From: Phycisphaerae bacterium | Lineage (GTDB): Bacteria; Planctomycetota; Phycisphaerae; UBA1845 | Reading direction: 5' to 3' | Length of the DNA stretch: 64,000 nt | NCBI GenBank assembly: GCA_021604825.1 | Contig: BQJS01000001.1 | Location: forward strand, 1 to 64,000 | Shown here: positions 8,425 to 17,346 of the stretch, in pieces | How positions within the stretch are numbered: position 1 is the stretch's first letter | Layout: each line of letters opens with the position of its first letter | Notes under the pieces: model-generated | Told to the model about the DNA's origin: nothing | Seen by the model: only the letters and a program-made list of their open reading frames with translations | Databases searched by the model: none | Position numbers and translations under genes: made by a program

Positions 8425-10116
8425 ATGATTTTCTGGTGCGGCAAAGATCGCGGAGTCGACGCCATCAACAACACGCCACCAACAGGATTCCTCTCTCGGG
8501 CTAGGGTTGTCGTGCCAAATTGGTGGTATGGCGCGGTCGCCTTCGCAATCCTGACTCTATTCCTCGGTCAAAAAGTTTACCTCGTCGGCATCCTGATTTT
8601 CTCGGTTTGCATGTTGATCTGGGACACCGTTGAGGTCGGTCGCAACGACGCCGCCAATCTCATCAATGCCGTCTATGGTGCCCGCCTGATGACCCGTAAG
8701 CGGGCTGTCATTCTTGCGGGAATCGCTGTTATTGTAGGGGCATCGTTGTCTGGCGGCGTCATCGAGACGGCTCGTAAAGGCATCTTCGATCCAACCATGA
8801 TCTCGCTGGAACAAGCCGCAGCGATCTATATTTCCGTGTACCTCGTCGACACCGTTTTGCTTTATGGATATTCCGCGTTCGGCATGCCCGTTTCGACCAC
8901 CGCCTGCCTTGTGTTTGAATTGATCGGGGCGGCGCTCGCGATGTCGTTTATCACCAGCACCGACAACCTCGTCAATTGGTCCAAAGCCGGTAGCGTTGTT
9001 TCAGCAATCGTCATCTCGATCTTCCTGTCCGGATTTGCGTCGTTCTTGGTGCAGCGGTTTGTGCGCGGTGTCATCGGACAAAAAACCGAAGACCTGCGCA
9101 CCATGAAGCTTCACGGCGCATGGGTCGGCGGTGGTATCGCCTGCGGCATGGTGTTCTTCATGATCATCAAGGGGATGAAGAAAGTCCCTGGTGTTAAGAC
9201 GGTGCACGATCTGATTGATCAAACCCCGTTTGGCGCAACGCTTTGGGTATTCGGTTTGTGGTTCCTGTTTGCCGGCATCATTTCGATTTTGCTCATGCGC
9301 TACGGGAAACGGGCGGCGAAGAACATCTTTCCGGTACTCGCGGTGTGCGGCATGCTTTCGATGGCGTTCGCGTTCGGTCAGAACGATCTCGCCAACTGCG
9401 CCTCTCCCGGGTTGGCTACGATCAGCATCATTGAGAACTGGGATGCCGGTATCAAAGTCGCAACCGACGCCAAAATCGATCGCTGGCAATTGTTCGTTTG
9501 TGGCATCCTGCTCTTTATGGGCATGCGCACCAAGAACGCCACCCGCGTGACCAAAGCGGCTGTCAACATGGGCAGCCATGCCGATCGCGTTCGACTTTAT
9601 GCGCCCGGATGGTGCCTGAGTATCGGCGAATGGCTCGCCCGCCGAACCAGTCGAGAAGAATCACTGCTTGCCCCGCCGGCCCCGACCCGACGCGCGAGTC
9701 GTCAACACTATGACGCCCTCCGCGCCACTGTCATCATGGGCGTATCCGCCAGTGTGATCGCCATCGCGTCGAGCTTCAAGATGCCCGTCTCAACCACCTA
9801 TGTCACATTTGCCGCGCTCGTTGGTACCGGCATGGGTGATCGCATCTTTCAAAAAGGTGATGCAGGTTTGAAACTTGCCCGCTCAATCTGGGTCGTCTTC
9901 AGTTGGTTCTTCGCCGCTCTCATCGCAGCCACCTTCACAGCCGTCGTCTGCGTTGCCGTTTACTACGTTGGAATCATGGGATTGGTAATCGTCCTCGGTA
10001 TCAACCTCGCGCTCCGCAAGGAATTCAAACGCCGAGGCGACGAACAGTCCCGCCGCACCCGCGAAGAAATGATGGAACGCGCCTACCCAGAACGTTACGC
10101 CGAAGAAGATTACTAA
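8425..10116 (+). CDS. PiT-family inorganic phosphate transporter
   Basis: A 563-residue multi-pass membrane protein that would import inorganic phosphate (usually as a metal-phosphate complex or with sodium or protons). The two family signatures are present as inverted halves: GRNDAANLINAVYGARLMT in the first (about residue 73) and FGQNDLANCASPGLA in the second (about residue 318). Each half also has the MPVSTT motif (GMPVSTTACLV and KMPVSTTYVTF). A hydrophilic loop around residues 400-430, rich in Arg and Ala, separates the later helices. The first ATG at 8425 gives a somewhat long hydrophilic start; a later start before the first helix is possible. It forms an operon with the DUF47 gene. 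Confidence 0.93.
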   Translation: MIFWCGKDRGVDAINNTPPTGFLSRARVVVPNWWYGAVAFAILTLFLGQKVYLVGILIFSVCMLIWDTVEVGRNDAANLINAVYGARLMTRKRAVILAGIAVIVGASLSGGVIETARKGIFDPTMISLEQAAAIYISVYLVDTVLLYGYSAFGMPVSTTACLVFELIGAALAMSFITSTDNLVNWSKAGSVVSAIVISIFLSGFASFLVQRFVRGVIGQKTEDLRTMKLHGAWVGGGIACGMVFFMIIKGMKKVPGVKTVHDLIDQTPFGATLWVFGLWFLFAGIISILLMRYGKRAAKNIFPVLAVCGMLSMAFAFGQNDLANCASPGLATISIIENWDAGIKVATDAKIDRWQLFVCGILLFMGMRTKNATRVTKAAVNMGSHADRVRLYAPGWCLSIGEWLARRTSREESLLAPPAPTRRASRQHYDALRATVIMGVSASVIAIASSFKMPVSTTYVTFAALVGTGMGDRIFQKGDAGLKLARSIWVVFSWFFAALIAATFTAVVCVAVYYVGIMGLVIVLGINLALRKEFKRRGDEQSRRTREEMMERAYPERYAEEDY

Positions 10117-10161
10117 TCCGTATCTTGTACCCTGCTTCCGACGGCGCCACCGCCCGGATAG

Positions 10162-10316
10162 CCGTCATTCCCGTGCAAGCGGGAATCCAGGCGTATGCGT
10201 CACCCTACAAAAAAAGCGATACCAGCCGTATGCGACCCATCGCGACCACACTTGGTGCAGCGATCTGTGACGTTTTCGTGCAATTCTGGATTCCCGCGTG
10301 CGCGGGAATGACGGGA
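10162..10316. repeat. Small element bounded by two inverted dRS3-like repeats
   Basis: Two copies of the ATTCCC-N8-GGGAAT repeat (cores 10168-10187 and 10290-10309) face each other: one reads CGTCATTCCCG..GGGAATCCAG, the other CTGGATTCCCG..GGGAATGACG, so the 155 bp unit has about 28 bp terminal inverted repeats. It has no coding capacity and lies between the PiT and AI-2E genes. It looks like a miniature mobile-type repeat. Confidence 0.75.
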
Positions 10317-10385
10317 TAGCGGGAAGTGAGTCATGGAGCCGCGCACCCAAACGAAAACTTGCAATTCCCAGCCACCACTATTCCA

Positions 10386-11552
10386 ATGCGTTCCATGAAC
10401 GCACCGGACCATAAAGAACGCGCGTGGGATTTTGACCGCGTATTTCGATTGCTGCTAACTGTCGCGACGCTTGTTGCGTTCTTCGGTCTTGTGCGATACC
10501 TGTCTGACGTTCTGATCCCGTTCGCCATCGCATTGCTGCTGGCCTATTTGCTCAACCCGATCGTCAACGCCCTTGAATCGCGCCTCAACCGACGTACGCC
10601 GGCTGTCTTTATCACTGTCATTGGCTGCGGTATTGTCACGTTCGCGCTAACGTCTGTGCTTGTTTACATTGGCGGGAAAGAAATCACGTCGATGCGAAAC
10701 CTGTTGCAGGAATTCGTCCATGCACCCAGCATGCAAGACGTCGAGGGGGTGGGCCAAGCCTTCAACCAATTTGTTGAAGAGCAAGAAAACCCCGTGGTTA
10801 AGAGTCTCTTGCAGGAACTTCAAGCCAAGTTGGCCACCGAGGATGTGGAGGGCTTGGAGGTCACGTCGATCATCCAGAAGATTGTTCACTACGTCGCGCC
10901 GGGCTTGGTCAACGTCGTGACTGGCACGCTGAGTTTTCTGCTTGGATTGACGGGTGTGGTCGTCGTGTTGCTGTATCTGGTTTTCTTGCTCATCGATTAC
11001 CGCATCATGGCCAACACATGGAAGTCGTTCTTACCGCCCAAGTACCGCGAGGACATTGTGGGCTTTGTGGATGAGTTTGGCTTGGCGATGAGCCGCTACT
11101 TTCGCGGCCAATTCATCATTGCGTTTACGGTGGGCATCATCTTCGCGATCGGATTTAAGATCATCGGGTTAAGGATGGCCATCCTGCTTGGGCTGGGTGT
11201 CGGCATGTTAAACATGGTGCCATACCTGCAAACCGTCGGCTTGATTCCGGCCATCCTGCTCGCACTCGTTCGCGATTTGGAAGCCGGCCGCCCCCTCTGG
11301 ATTTCAACGGTTGCAGTCCTCGGCGTATTCACCGTCTGCCAACTGCTTCAAGACGCAGTGCTAACGCCGAAAATCATGGGCAAGTCGGTCGGCCTGCGCC
11401 CGGTCACACTGCTGCTCGGCATTTTCATATGGGGCAAACTGCTGGGGTTCCTGGGCCTCGTGCTGGCCATCCCCTTCACATGCTTAGGCGTCGCTTACTA
11501 CAAGCGCTTCGTCCTAGGTGACAAAACCGCCCAAGCCATCCAGCCGGAATAG
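10386..11552 (+). CDS. AI-2E family (YdiK/PerM) membrane transporter
   Basis: A 388-residue integral membrane protein of the UPF0118/AI-2E exporter family. It opens with a paired helix (LLLTVATLVAFFGLVRYLSDVLIPFAIALLLAYLLNP), has the long hydrophilic loop with amphipathic helices at about residues 100-180, then five further helices with the conserved segments FRGQFIIAFTVGIIFAIG and GLRPVTLLLGIFIWGKLLGFLGLVLAIP. Family members export small solutes or act as ion antiporters; the substrate here is not predictable. The start at 10386 is picked because an earlier GTG at 10326 lies next to the repeat element; no clear ribosome site decides between them. Confidence 0.88.
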   Translation: MRSMNAPDHKERAWDFDRVFRLLLTVATLVAFFGLVRYLSDVLIPFAIALLLAYLLNPIVNALESRLNRRTPAVFITVIGCGIVTFALTSVLVYIGGKEITSMRNLLQEFVHAPSMQDVEGVGQAFNQFVEEQENPVVKSLLQELQAKLATEDVEGLEVTSIIQKIVHYVAPGLVNVVTGTLSFLLGLTGVVVVLLYLVFLLIDYRIMANTWKSFLPPKYREDIVGFVDEFGLAMSRYFRGQFIIAFTVGIIFAIGFKIIGLRMAILLGLGVGMLNMVPYLQTVGLIPAILLALVRDLEAGRPLWISTVAVLGVFTVCQLLQDAVLTPKIMGKSVGLRPVTLLLGIFIWGKLLGFLGLVLAIPFTCLGVAYYKRFVLGDKTAQAIQPE

Positions 11553-11574
11553 CGTTGCAAGAGATCGTACGATG

Positions 11575-11619
11575 AGGGTGCCCCATTCTTGAGCGAAGCG
11601 GAAGGGTGGGGGACTGACG
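11575..11619. repeat. GGTGCCCC-type dispersed hairpin repeat, copy 1 (longer variant)
   Basis: Reads GGGTGCCCCATTCTTGAGCG, then a short spacer, then AGGGTGGGGGACTGACGC. It is a divergent copy of the repeat at 23294, 24474 and 53373, with a longer loop. Its end abuts the start codon at 11621, so it supplies the leader of that gene. Confidence 0.7.
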
Positions 11620-11620
11620 C

Positions 11621-12406
11621 ATGGAACTGAAGACGCCAACGGAAGAAGTTAGCCTAATTGTTTCATTCCACCCGACGATTCGCCTCCTCAAAGGGTGGCG
11701 ACTTTATGCAATCATTATGGCGTGTGCTGCGGCCGGATCAATGTATTCCCAGTTGATTCTTCCAGGCCTGCTCACTTTGATATTTTTTTGGTATATCCGC
11801 AGCAAATTGCTGCGCCGTAAACAGATTACCGAGCGACCTGGAAAGGTCGACCCCTCTCGCCTGAGATGTTTTGGAAACCCCGACGAGCTCGAATTGCTGC
11901 GTGACTTGGCTCCTGATTTCTTTGATCCCTTTGTTGTGCAATCTTCATCATTTGTTCAGCCCGGTGGAGTGTTTGTAAATCCCGCCGCCAAGAGCATCCT
12001 GTTCATGATCGCCGTTATCGCGTTATTCATCGCGCTAAAGTCGCATCAATTTTCAGATTCATGGATTCTAGGCTTCTATTCCTTTGTGTTCTTAGCAATC
12101 CTGTTCATTTCGTATCATGGATTTCCGATCTACTACAGAATCACGCCTGGAAAACTCGAGATGCTCACCTCTGGTTTCGTTTCTAGAGATTTGCAGCTGC
12201 GGTGTAAACTGGACTTAACCAAAGCCAAGATAACTTGCAATTTTGGCAGCGCAGTGATGATCCACTCGCCAAACGACCAGGCCGTTAGGATTCTGTTGGA
12301 GCACTTTTCAAATGAAGAGGAGTATGAATTCATTCGCACGCTTTTCACGGCGGCGATTTCGCCATTTGAATCACCAGACCTGCCAACAAACGCTTTGACT
12401 GGTTGA
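11621..12406 (+). CDS. Membrane protein of unknown function with PH-like tail
   Basis: A 261-residue protein with an N-terminal hydrophobic hairpin (about residues 24-58), a soluble stretch, a second hydrophobic pair (about 125-170, SILFMIAVIALFIALK and SFVFLAILFISYHG), and a soluble C-terminal part beginning YRITPGKLEMLTSGFVSRDLQL. Alternating strands there, such as KLDLTKAKITCNF and SAVMIHSP, resemble bacterial PH-like domains that follow membrane helices. I do not recognise the family further. It follows the AI-2E gene by 68 bp, with the dispersed repeat between them. Confidence 0.6.
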   Translation: MELKTPTEEVSLIVSFHPTIRLLKGWRLYAIIMACAAAGSMYSQLILPGLLTLIFFWYIRSKLLRRKQITERPGKVDPSRLRCFGNPDELELLRDLAPDFFDPFVVQSSSFVQPGGVFVNPAAKSILFMIAVIALFIALKSHQFSDSWILGFYSFVFLAILFISYHGFPIYYRITPGKLEMLTSGFVSRDLQLRCKLDLTKAKITCNFGSAVMIHSPNDQAVRILLEHFSNEEEYEFIRTLFTAAISPFESPDLPTNALTG

Positions 12407-12472
12407 ATCTCAAGGCACTTCTGGTATCACCATCGTGTTGATCGCCCACACAGGTCAACCGGAGCGAAAGAC

Positions 12473-13096
12473 TTGGTTTCAAACGACGAATACGAAAAGA
12501 CCGCGAACGCTTGGTACGAACGAAAATCATCGATGATGGTTGCCACTCTTGGTGAGGAGCATGGCATTGTCATGCATGCGATGATTCCGTTTGAGATGGG
12601 TGGGGGGCTTGATCTTTACTTTTATCCGAACGATATCGAGGGCACCGGGTTTGTTACGAAAGAGCTTTCGGAGATTCCGACCGAAGGGGCGAGCAACGAT
12701 GTCTTCGACCGCTATGAGCTGGTGATGTTCACTCGGCTGCCGCTTGAGTTGGAATTGTTCAGAGACGAATCGACAGCGTTCGGTCGAACTTATGAATCGT
12801 TCAATGCGGTTTTGAATGCCATCGCGCTCTTCAGCAAACAGGCGACCTTGAATCCCAGCGAGACTTGCGAGTTTCCAGAGGACATGGACATCGTTGGCGG
12901 CAAGTGCCTGATTTTTGATGGCTATGCCAGCCACGACGATCCGGAGGCTGGGACGTTTGGCCTGCTCGCAATCATCGAGGTTTTTCGGTCCGAGATGGAT
13001 TACGCCATGGCCAACGGCGGTGGCAAACTCATCGAGCTGCTCAAGGCGTCTGGTCACTATCCGTACTCCGACATGGATCGAGACCCGGTCGTTTAG
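12473..13096 (+). CDS. Suppressor-of-fused-like protein, divergent
   Basis: A 207-residue soluble protein. The order GLDLYFYPND, GFVTKELSEIP, RYELVMFTRLPLEL resembles the N-terminal half of suppressor-of-fused domains (a strand with D-x-Y-x-F, the VTxGLS-like strand, then the RxELVxxLP strand). A later part FDGYASHDDPEAGTFGLLAIIEV and the closing amphipathic segment MDYAMANGGGKLIELL also fit. The reading starts with TTG at 12473, eight bases after GGAG; the first ATG lies 19-20 codons further in. No toxin gene is adjacent, and the upstream neighbour is a membrane protein. This is a second member of the same broad fold as the gene at 113-721, but the two are not obviously close relatives. Confidence 0.5.
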   Translation: MVSNDEYEKTANAWYERKSSMMVATLGEEHGIVMHAMIPFEMGGGLDLYFYPNDIEGTGFVTKELSEIPTEGASNDVFDRYELVMFTRLPLELELFRDESTAFGRTYESFNAVLNAIALFSKQATLNPSETCEFPEDMDIVGGKCLIFDGYASHDDPEAGTFGLLAIIEVFRSEMDYAMANGGGKLIELLKASGHYPYSDMDRDPVV

Positions 13097-13394
13097 CCGA
13101 CTTTCGACCAACCACCCCCTCTCTCTGCTGAGTATCTCAAGCACCTTTATCATGGCCCAAACGCCATTATTAAAGCCAAAACGGGCTACCATTGGATTGA
13201 TTTCGCATTTCTTTTCAGACCTTCGAAGTGTCTCGCAATAACAGGTTGGTAGGGGACGCCCGGGCGTGGCGCGGGTTTCACACGCTCCGCTATTCCGAAC
13301 ATTCGGGCCGAGCCATCCCAGAATCGAATCAATCCGAGATTGGCTGCGATCATGGGTCGTGGGCCAACTGGTGTCTGCCTTAAGGAGTGGACTG

Positions 13395-15539
13395 ATGCAA
13401 ACGGCAAGCAACGTTGATGCGAGCACTATCGAACGTCATTCATACTTCACGATGGCCAGGGGTATTCGGCGGGCTTGTATCACCCTTGGCGCGCTGGCTG
13501 GGATTGCTGTTGCGCTGCCCGCATCGGCGCAGACCAGTTACACGTTCACATCCGGTCCGACCGGTGACGGATTCAATTGGCCCGCATCTCCGACCGGTTT
13601 GCTTGATGGTACTTCATTCGCAACGCCGGAAAATCTTCATTTCCACAACGATATCGGCAACAACCTGTTCTTCGACGATCAGTATCAAGTCGCGGGCAAC
13701 GCGTCGGGCATATCCAGCGACGCGATGTGGGGCAATCCGACGTCGTCGGGATCCGGCGGTATCGACTTCGATTTCTTTTTCTCCGGTACGCAGGAGATCG
13801 CTTTTGACTTTGCATGGTCAGCCGGCGGCGGCCCGGGCAACACGCCGGATGAACTCTTCATATACGTTGAAGACATCGAAGGCCGGGCCATGGAAGTGTT
13901 CTGGTCACTTTCCGAATCATTTCCTGGGTTTGGCGGTTTTGATGGATTCGCTGATCGCATCACGCTTAACACCATCGATCTGTTCGACGATTATTTCAAC
14001 GTTGATGGCGGCCCGTTTATCGACATCGTGTATGTGTCCATCTACGTCGGTGACATCGACCTCGGCGGACCGTCCAGTGAATTCGCGATCGACAATCTCG
14101 ACCTCGACGGTGGGAATGGCGGTGGGGGCGAAGTCTTCCCTTCGATTAACGGTGGAACGATCGATGCGACCGGGGTAACGCTCAGCAGCACTTCCCTACG
14201 AGGCGTTGGTACCACCACCCGAGGCATCGAGGTAACGAACTCGTCGACCAGCAACACAACGTACTCGACGCAGTTGCTACCCGGTGGCGGACTTTCCGAC
14301 GGTGGCCAAGTTAACAATGCGCCAATCCTGGCCGGGCAAACCCTCTTCGCTCCGAACATCGTTACGCTCGATCGGTCCCTCCCGTCAGCGACTTACGAAA
14401 GCGACATCAGGGTGATCAACAATGGAAATGCATCCGACCCGGACAACGACACCACCATTCGCATACGCTTGGCAGAAGCGCCGCTGCTTTCCGCGCCGAG
14501 CCCAGTGGATGTTTCGCTCGGAGAGAAAGTCCGCCTCATCAACGCAGCCGCACCAGCCAATGGTCATCGCGCCAGTGTCGAAGTGACCGGATTCGCCATC
14601 GCCAGCCCCTTTAGCGTGTCGGGATATGACATTGAAACGCCATGCAAGCCCGGCGAATTCATTGAAGGCGACGCAGCGTTCGATCGATTTGGCCAACTGT
14701 CAGGAAACCACAACGGAATATTCACCGTCGCATTGCAGATGACGTTTTTCGTCGGGATAAACAACGACATCGAGACATTCCTCAGCGATGCCGAACCGGT
14801 TCCGGACGAGCAGTGGACGCTTAGCGCAGACTTGGCGGACATGTCAGCCGACAGCGCGCCCTACGATTCGGTCACACCGTTGGGCCCGGGCTTGGTTGGC
14901 GTGAACAGTCAAACGACCGCAGCTACGATCGTCGGAGGCGGTAGCGCGTCAAGCGGCAACGTATCCATGACCCAGGGGCAAGCAGCCAACGGATCGACGA
15001 CCGATGTCATCCGCGACAGCGCGGGCGTCAGCTTCACAACTGCAACGCCAGTTTACGCCATTCAAATGACCTATCGCGATGAAGATCTTTGCCCAGCGAT
15101 CACTGAGAGCAATCTTCGCGTCTTGTACTTCAACGGCGGCGCATCCGATTGGCAGTTGGCAGTCAACGGCAATAGCGACGGTGGTTCTGGGGCGACGTTC
15201 TTTTCTGGTTCGTTTGATGCCTTCGTTGCGACGCTTGGCGGGTCTCCGTTGTCATCGGCGCTTGGCACCCATGGCGTCGATACCGTCAACAACCATGTCT
15301 GGGCGATCGTCGATCATGAAGCGACGTTTGGAACTGGAGAAGTTGGCCAATCCTGCGGCATCAAAGGCGACCTCGACGACGACGGCGATGTGGATCTCGA
15401 CGACTACGCCATCTGGGAAAATTGCGCTGGCGGTCCCGGTGCGGCGGCAATGCCAGGGTGCGCTGATGCCGATTGCGATGGCGACACGGACGTGGACTTA
15501 GCCGACTTCGCTTCGTTCATGCTGGGATTTGGTGTGTAG
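13395..15539 (+). CDS. Secreted protein with C-terminal dockerin-like calcium repeats
   Basis: A 714-residue exported protein. The start at 13395 follows an AAGGAG site by seven bases; the signal peptide lies a little further in, from MARGIRR through a hydrophobic stretch to PASAQ at about residue 45. The mature part is rich in Gly, Ser, Thr and Asp and looks all-beta. The last 60 residues contain two EF-hand-like loops, GDLDDDGDVDLDDYA and DCDGDTDVDLADFA, the dockerin-type ending that is common on extracellular planctomycete proteins. The bulk of the protein has no catalytic motif I can name; choice-of-anchor style beta domains are possible. A perfect hairpin follows the stop codon. Confidence 0.8.
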   Translation: MQTASNVDASTIERHSYFTMARGIRRACITLGALAGIAVALPASAQTSYTFTSGPTGDGFNWPASPTGLLDGTSFATPENLHFHNDIGNNLFFDDQYQVAGNASGISSDAMWGNPTSSGSGGIDFDFFFSGTQEIAFDFAWSAGGGPGNTPDELFIYVEDIEGRAMEVFWSLSESFPGFGGFDGFADRITLNTIDLFDDYFNVDGGPFIDIVYVSIYVGDIDLGGPSSEFAIDNLDLDGGNGGGGEVFPSINGGTIDATGVTLSSTSLRGVGTTTRGIEVTNSSTSNTTYSTQLLPGGGLSDGGQVNNAPILAGQTLFAPNIVTLDRSLPSATYESDIRVINNGNASDPDNDTTIRIRLAEAPLLSAPSPVDVSLGEKVRLINAAAPANGHRASVEVTGFAIASPFSVSGYDIETPCKPGEFIEGDAAFDRFGQLSGNHNGIFTVALQMTFFVGINNDIETFLSDAEPVPDEQWTLSADLADMSADSAPYDSVTPLGPGLVGVNSQTTAATIVGGGSASSGNVSMTQGQAANGSTTDVIRDSAGVSFTTATPVYAIQMTYRDEDLCPAITESNLRVLYFNGGASDWQLAVNGNSDGGSGATFFSGSFDAFVATLGGSPLSSALGTHGVDTVNNHVWAIVDHEATFGTGEVGQSCGIKGDLDDDGDVDLDDYAIWENCAGGPGAAAMPGCADADCDGDTDVDLADFASFMLGFGV

Positions 15540-16041
15540 GCGTGGGCCTAGCAGGCCCGTGTTGCTGTTGTGCAGGGGGCGCCGTGGCATTTTGCCGAAT
15601 GGCAGGCTTTGGTGCAGCGGCGAGCGGCTTTGTGCATGGGGCCGGGACGCTGCTGCCGATCGTCGGAGGCTGCGTGCCCTTGCTCGTACATGAACGATGG
15701 CGACTTAATGAATTGAGTGTTTTTTTCTTTGACCATTCAATCTCTCGCTTGAAGGCAGGGAATAATCCGAACGTCCTGACTATGTACGATACGTTCTGCC
15801 GCCAATGCAATTGCGATGACCAAATGGGCTCGCCCTCGGGGCACCATCCGATAACAGTTGCCTAGATGCCCTCCAATTGATGCGCGCAAAAAAACTGCCG
15901 GACCCACAAAGAGTCCGACAGTTTCACTTGATCTGCAACTCGGAATGCAACTTCGCTATGCAAACACGAAGTCGTGTCCGATTCGCTCTTCAATCAGGTC
16001 CAGTTCAAGAGTCTATTGGCTCAAGAGTCTGGCAGCCGGGC
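15540..16041. other. Convergent intergenic region with two hairpins, no gene
   Basis: Holds a perfect inverted repeat GGGCCT-AGC-AGGCCC at 15544-15558 just behind the dockerin gene (no T tract follows) and an intrinsic terminator at 15888-15924 for the minus strand. The rest has no coding look. Confidence 0.6.
15888..15924 (-). terminator. Intrinsic terminator of the AT-hook gene
   Basis: Arms 15892-15903 and 15913-15924 pair over 12 positions with one mismatch around a 9-base loop; read on the minus strand the hairpin ends in seven T. It lies about 118 bp behind the stop of the AT-hook gene. Confidence 0.75.
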
Positions 16042-16482
16042 TTAGCTTGCTGAGTAGCGGCTACCACGCTGGCCTTTGATGTTCTTCTTGACGATCTTCT
16101 TGGTACGGACGAGTTCGCCAAGGGTGTTGTAGGGCTCACCCGGACGACCGGCTGCTGCCCAGCGCTTCTTGATGTCGCCGGAGCTGATTCCCTTTGCTCC
16201 GGACTTTTTGACAAGCTCAACGATCAATTCGTTGGCCGTCGTTCTGAACTTGCGCTTCTTTCCACGTTTAGCTGGACGACCCGCTGCCGACTTGGCTTTG
16301 ACGCCTGCGCGCTTTGCACCACCGCGCGGACGTCCTGGGCCCCGGCGGGTTGTTCCCGCTGAGTCCAATCCCAATTGCGAGAATGCTTCGTCGATCCGAG
16401 CAATCTCTTCGACATGACCATTTCGTTCCGTTTGCAGTCGCCCGACCAAGGACACCAGCTCATTAATTGTAGACTTCCCCAT
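16042..16482 (-). CDS. Basic AT-hook protein with winged-helix-like C terminus
   Basis: A 146-residue basic protein. Residues 1-40 are helical (TINELVSLVGRLQTERNGHVEEI). The centre has an AT-hook core (RRGPGRPRGG) and further Lys/Arg/Ala/Pro-rich sequence (GRPAKRGKKRK), then a compact C-terminal domain of about 65 residues with NELIVELVKKSG, SSGDIKKRWAAAGRPGEPYNTLGELVRTKKIVKK, which has the shape of a small winged helix. Such proteins are thought to act as nucleoid or histone-like DNA binders; this is inference. The ATG at 16482 is preceded by AAAGGAG; a TTG nine bases upstream is possible. It is divergent from the TerB-like gene and has its own terminator. Confidence 0.7.
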   Translation of the reverse strand: MGKSTINELVSLVGRLQTERNGHVEEIARIDEAFSQLGLDSAGTTRRGPGRPRGGAKRAGVKAKSAAGRPAKRGKKRKFRTTANELIVELVKKSGAKGISSGDIKKRWAAAGRPGEPYNTLGELVRTKKIVKKNIKGQRGSRYSAS

Positions 16483-16851
16483 CGCACACAACTCCTTTAC
16501 TACTTGATTAAGACAGAATACACCTTACCACACTATTCCTTTATGTTTGCTTCCAAGCCAGATGGCTTGGATGTAGAGAAACGAATTAATTTACTTGATG
16601 GATCAAACAAAGTCACGTGCTGCAACCGAAAATTCTGCACCACGAATACCTCGAGCGTGCTGTCTTTATCCAGTCAATTTGGCCCCCCACCAAATCAAGT
16701 GACATCGCGTGTCGCGGCTATCGTACGCAGGCCCTGGCGAGCCGAGTAATGGGTATCGTATGTTCAACCATTTACTTTCGTCAATGGATTATCTACAAGA
16801 TGAAGTATGAACCCCATGACGCCGTCTTAAATTCACAGGAGCACAGGACCA
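16483..16851. other. Divergent intergenic region, no gene seen
   Basis: The 369 bp between the AT-hook gene and the TerB-like gene are relatively AT-rich near 16500-16600 and should hold both promoters. Short open frames here lack ribosome sites and protein-like composition. No repeat or hairpin stands out. Confidence 0.5.
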
Positions 16852-17253
16852 ATGCCTCCCATTCATGAGCAAATAGAGCTACTGAAGGCCCTCATCGCGC
16901 TTTCAGCCGCTGACGGAAAGATTTCAGCGAGTGAACGCGGACTACTATGCAGCTTTGCGGGGCGCATCGGTATAGGTAGTGCGTCGCTGGAAGCGATGAT
17001 TGAAAGGGCTATGTCTGATCCCTCCGCACGTGATGACCTGTTTCACCGGACCATGTCAAACCCGCAGCTAGCATTAGAAATGCTGGTCGCAACAGCCCGC
17101 CTGGACGGAAATATCACAACCAGCGAGCGGGATGTACTAATACACGTTCGAGGACTACTGGAAATATCGATGGATGATTTTGCCGAAGTCTATGAACGCG
17201 GTATTCAGCGGGCAGACACCCTAAGAAAAGCCCGGTACTCCAGTGATTCATAG
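16852..17253 (+). CDS. TerB-like helical protein
   Basis: A 133-residue soluble helical protein. It contains two copies of the TerB/DjlA-type acidic motif: LSAADGKISASERGLL at about residue 18 and TARLDGNITTSERDVL at about residue 82, each a helix-loop with Asp-Gly and a following S-E-R that may bind a divalent metal. TerB-like domains are found in tellurite-resistance clusters, membrane DnaJ partners and many stand-alone proteins. No other ter gene is near, so a specific role cannot be given. The ATG at 16852 has an AGGAG site about 11 bases upstream. Confidence 0.75.
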   Translation: MPPIHEQIELLKALIALSAADGKISASERGLLCSFAGRIGIGSASLEAMIERAMSDPSARDDLFHRTMSNPQLALEMLVATARLDGNITTSERDVLIHVRGLLEISMDDFAEVYERGIQRADTLRKARYSSDS

Positions 17254-17346
17254 GCTGAAAATCAATTAGATCTGACAATGAAGGCTGAAGATGCCGTCGG
17301 ATTGAAGTATTCTGGGCGATTGAGTGTGATCAATCCCCTAAGTGTT

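Noticed and set aside
12527..13426. 299-codon open frame on the minus strand
   Set aside because: Antisense to the SUFU-like gene, no ribosome site and no recognisable domain.
16852..17253. Tellurite-resistance locus
   Set aside because: Only a single TerB-like gene; no terC, terD or terZ-type neighbours.
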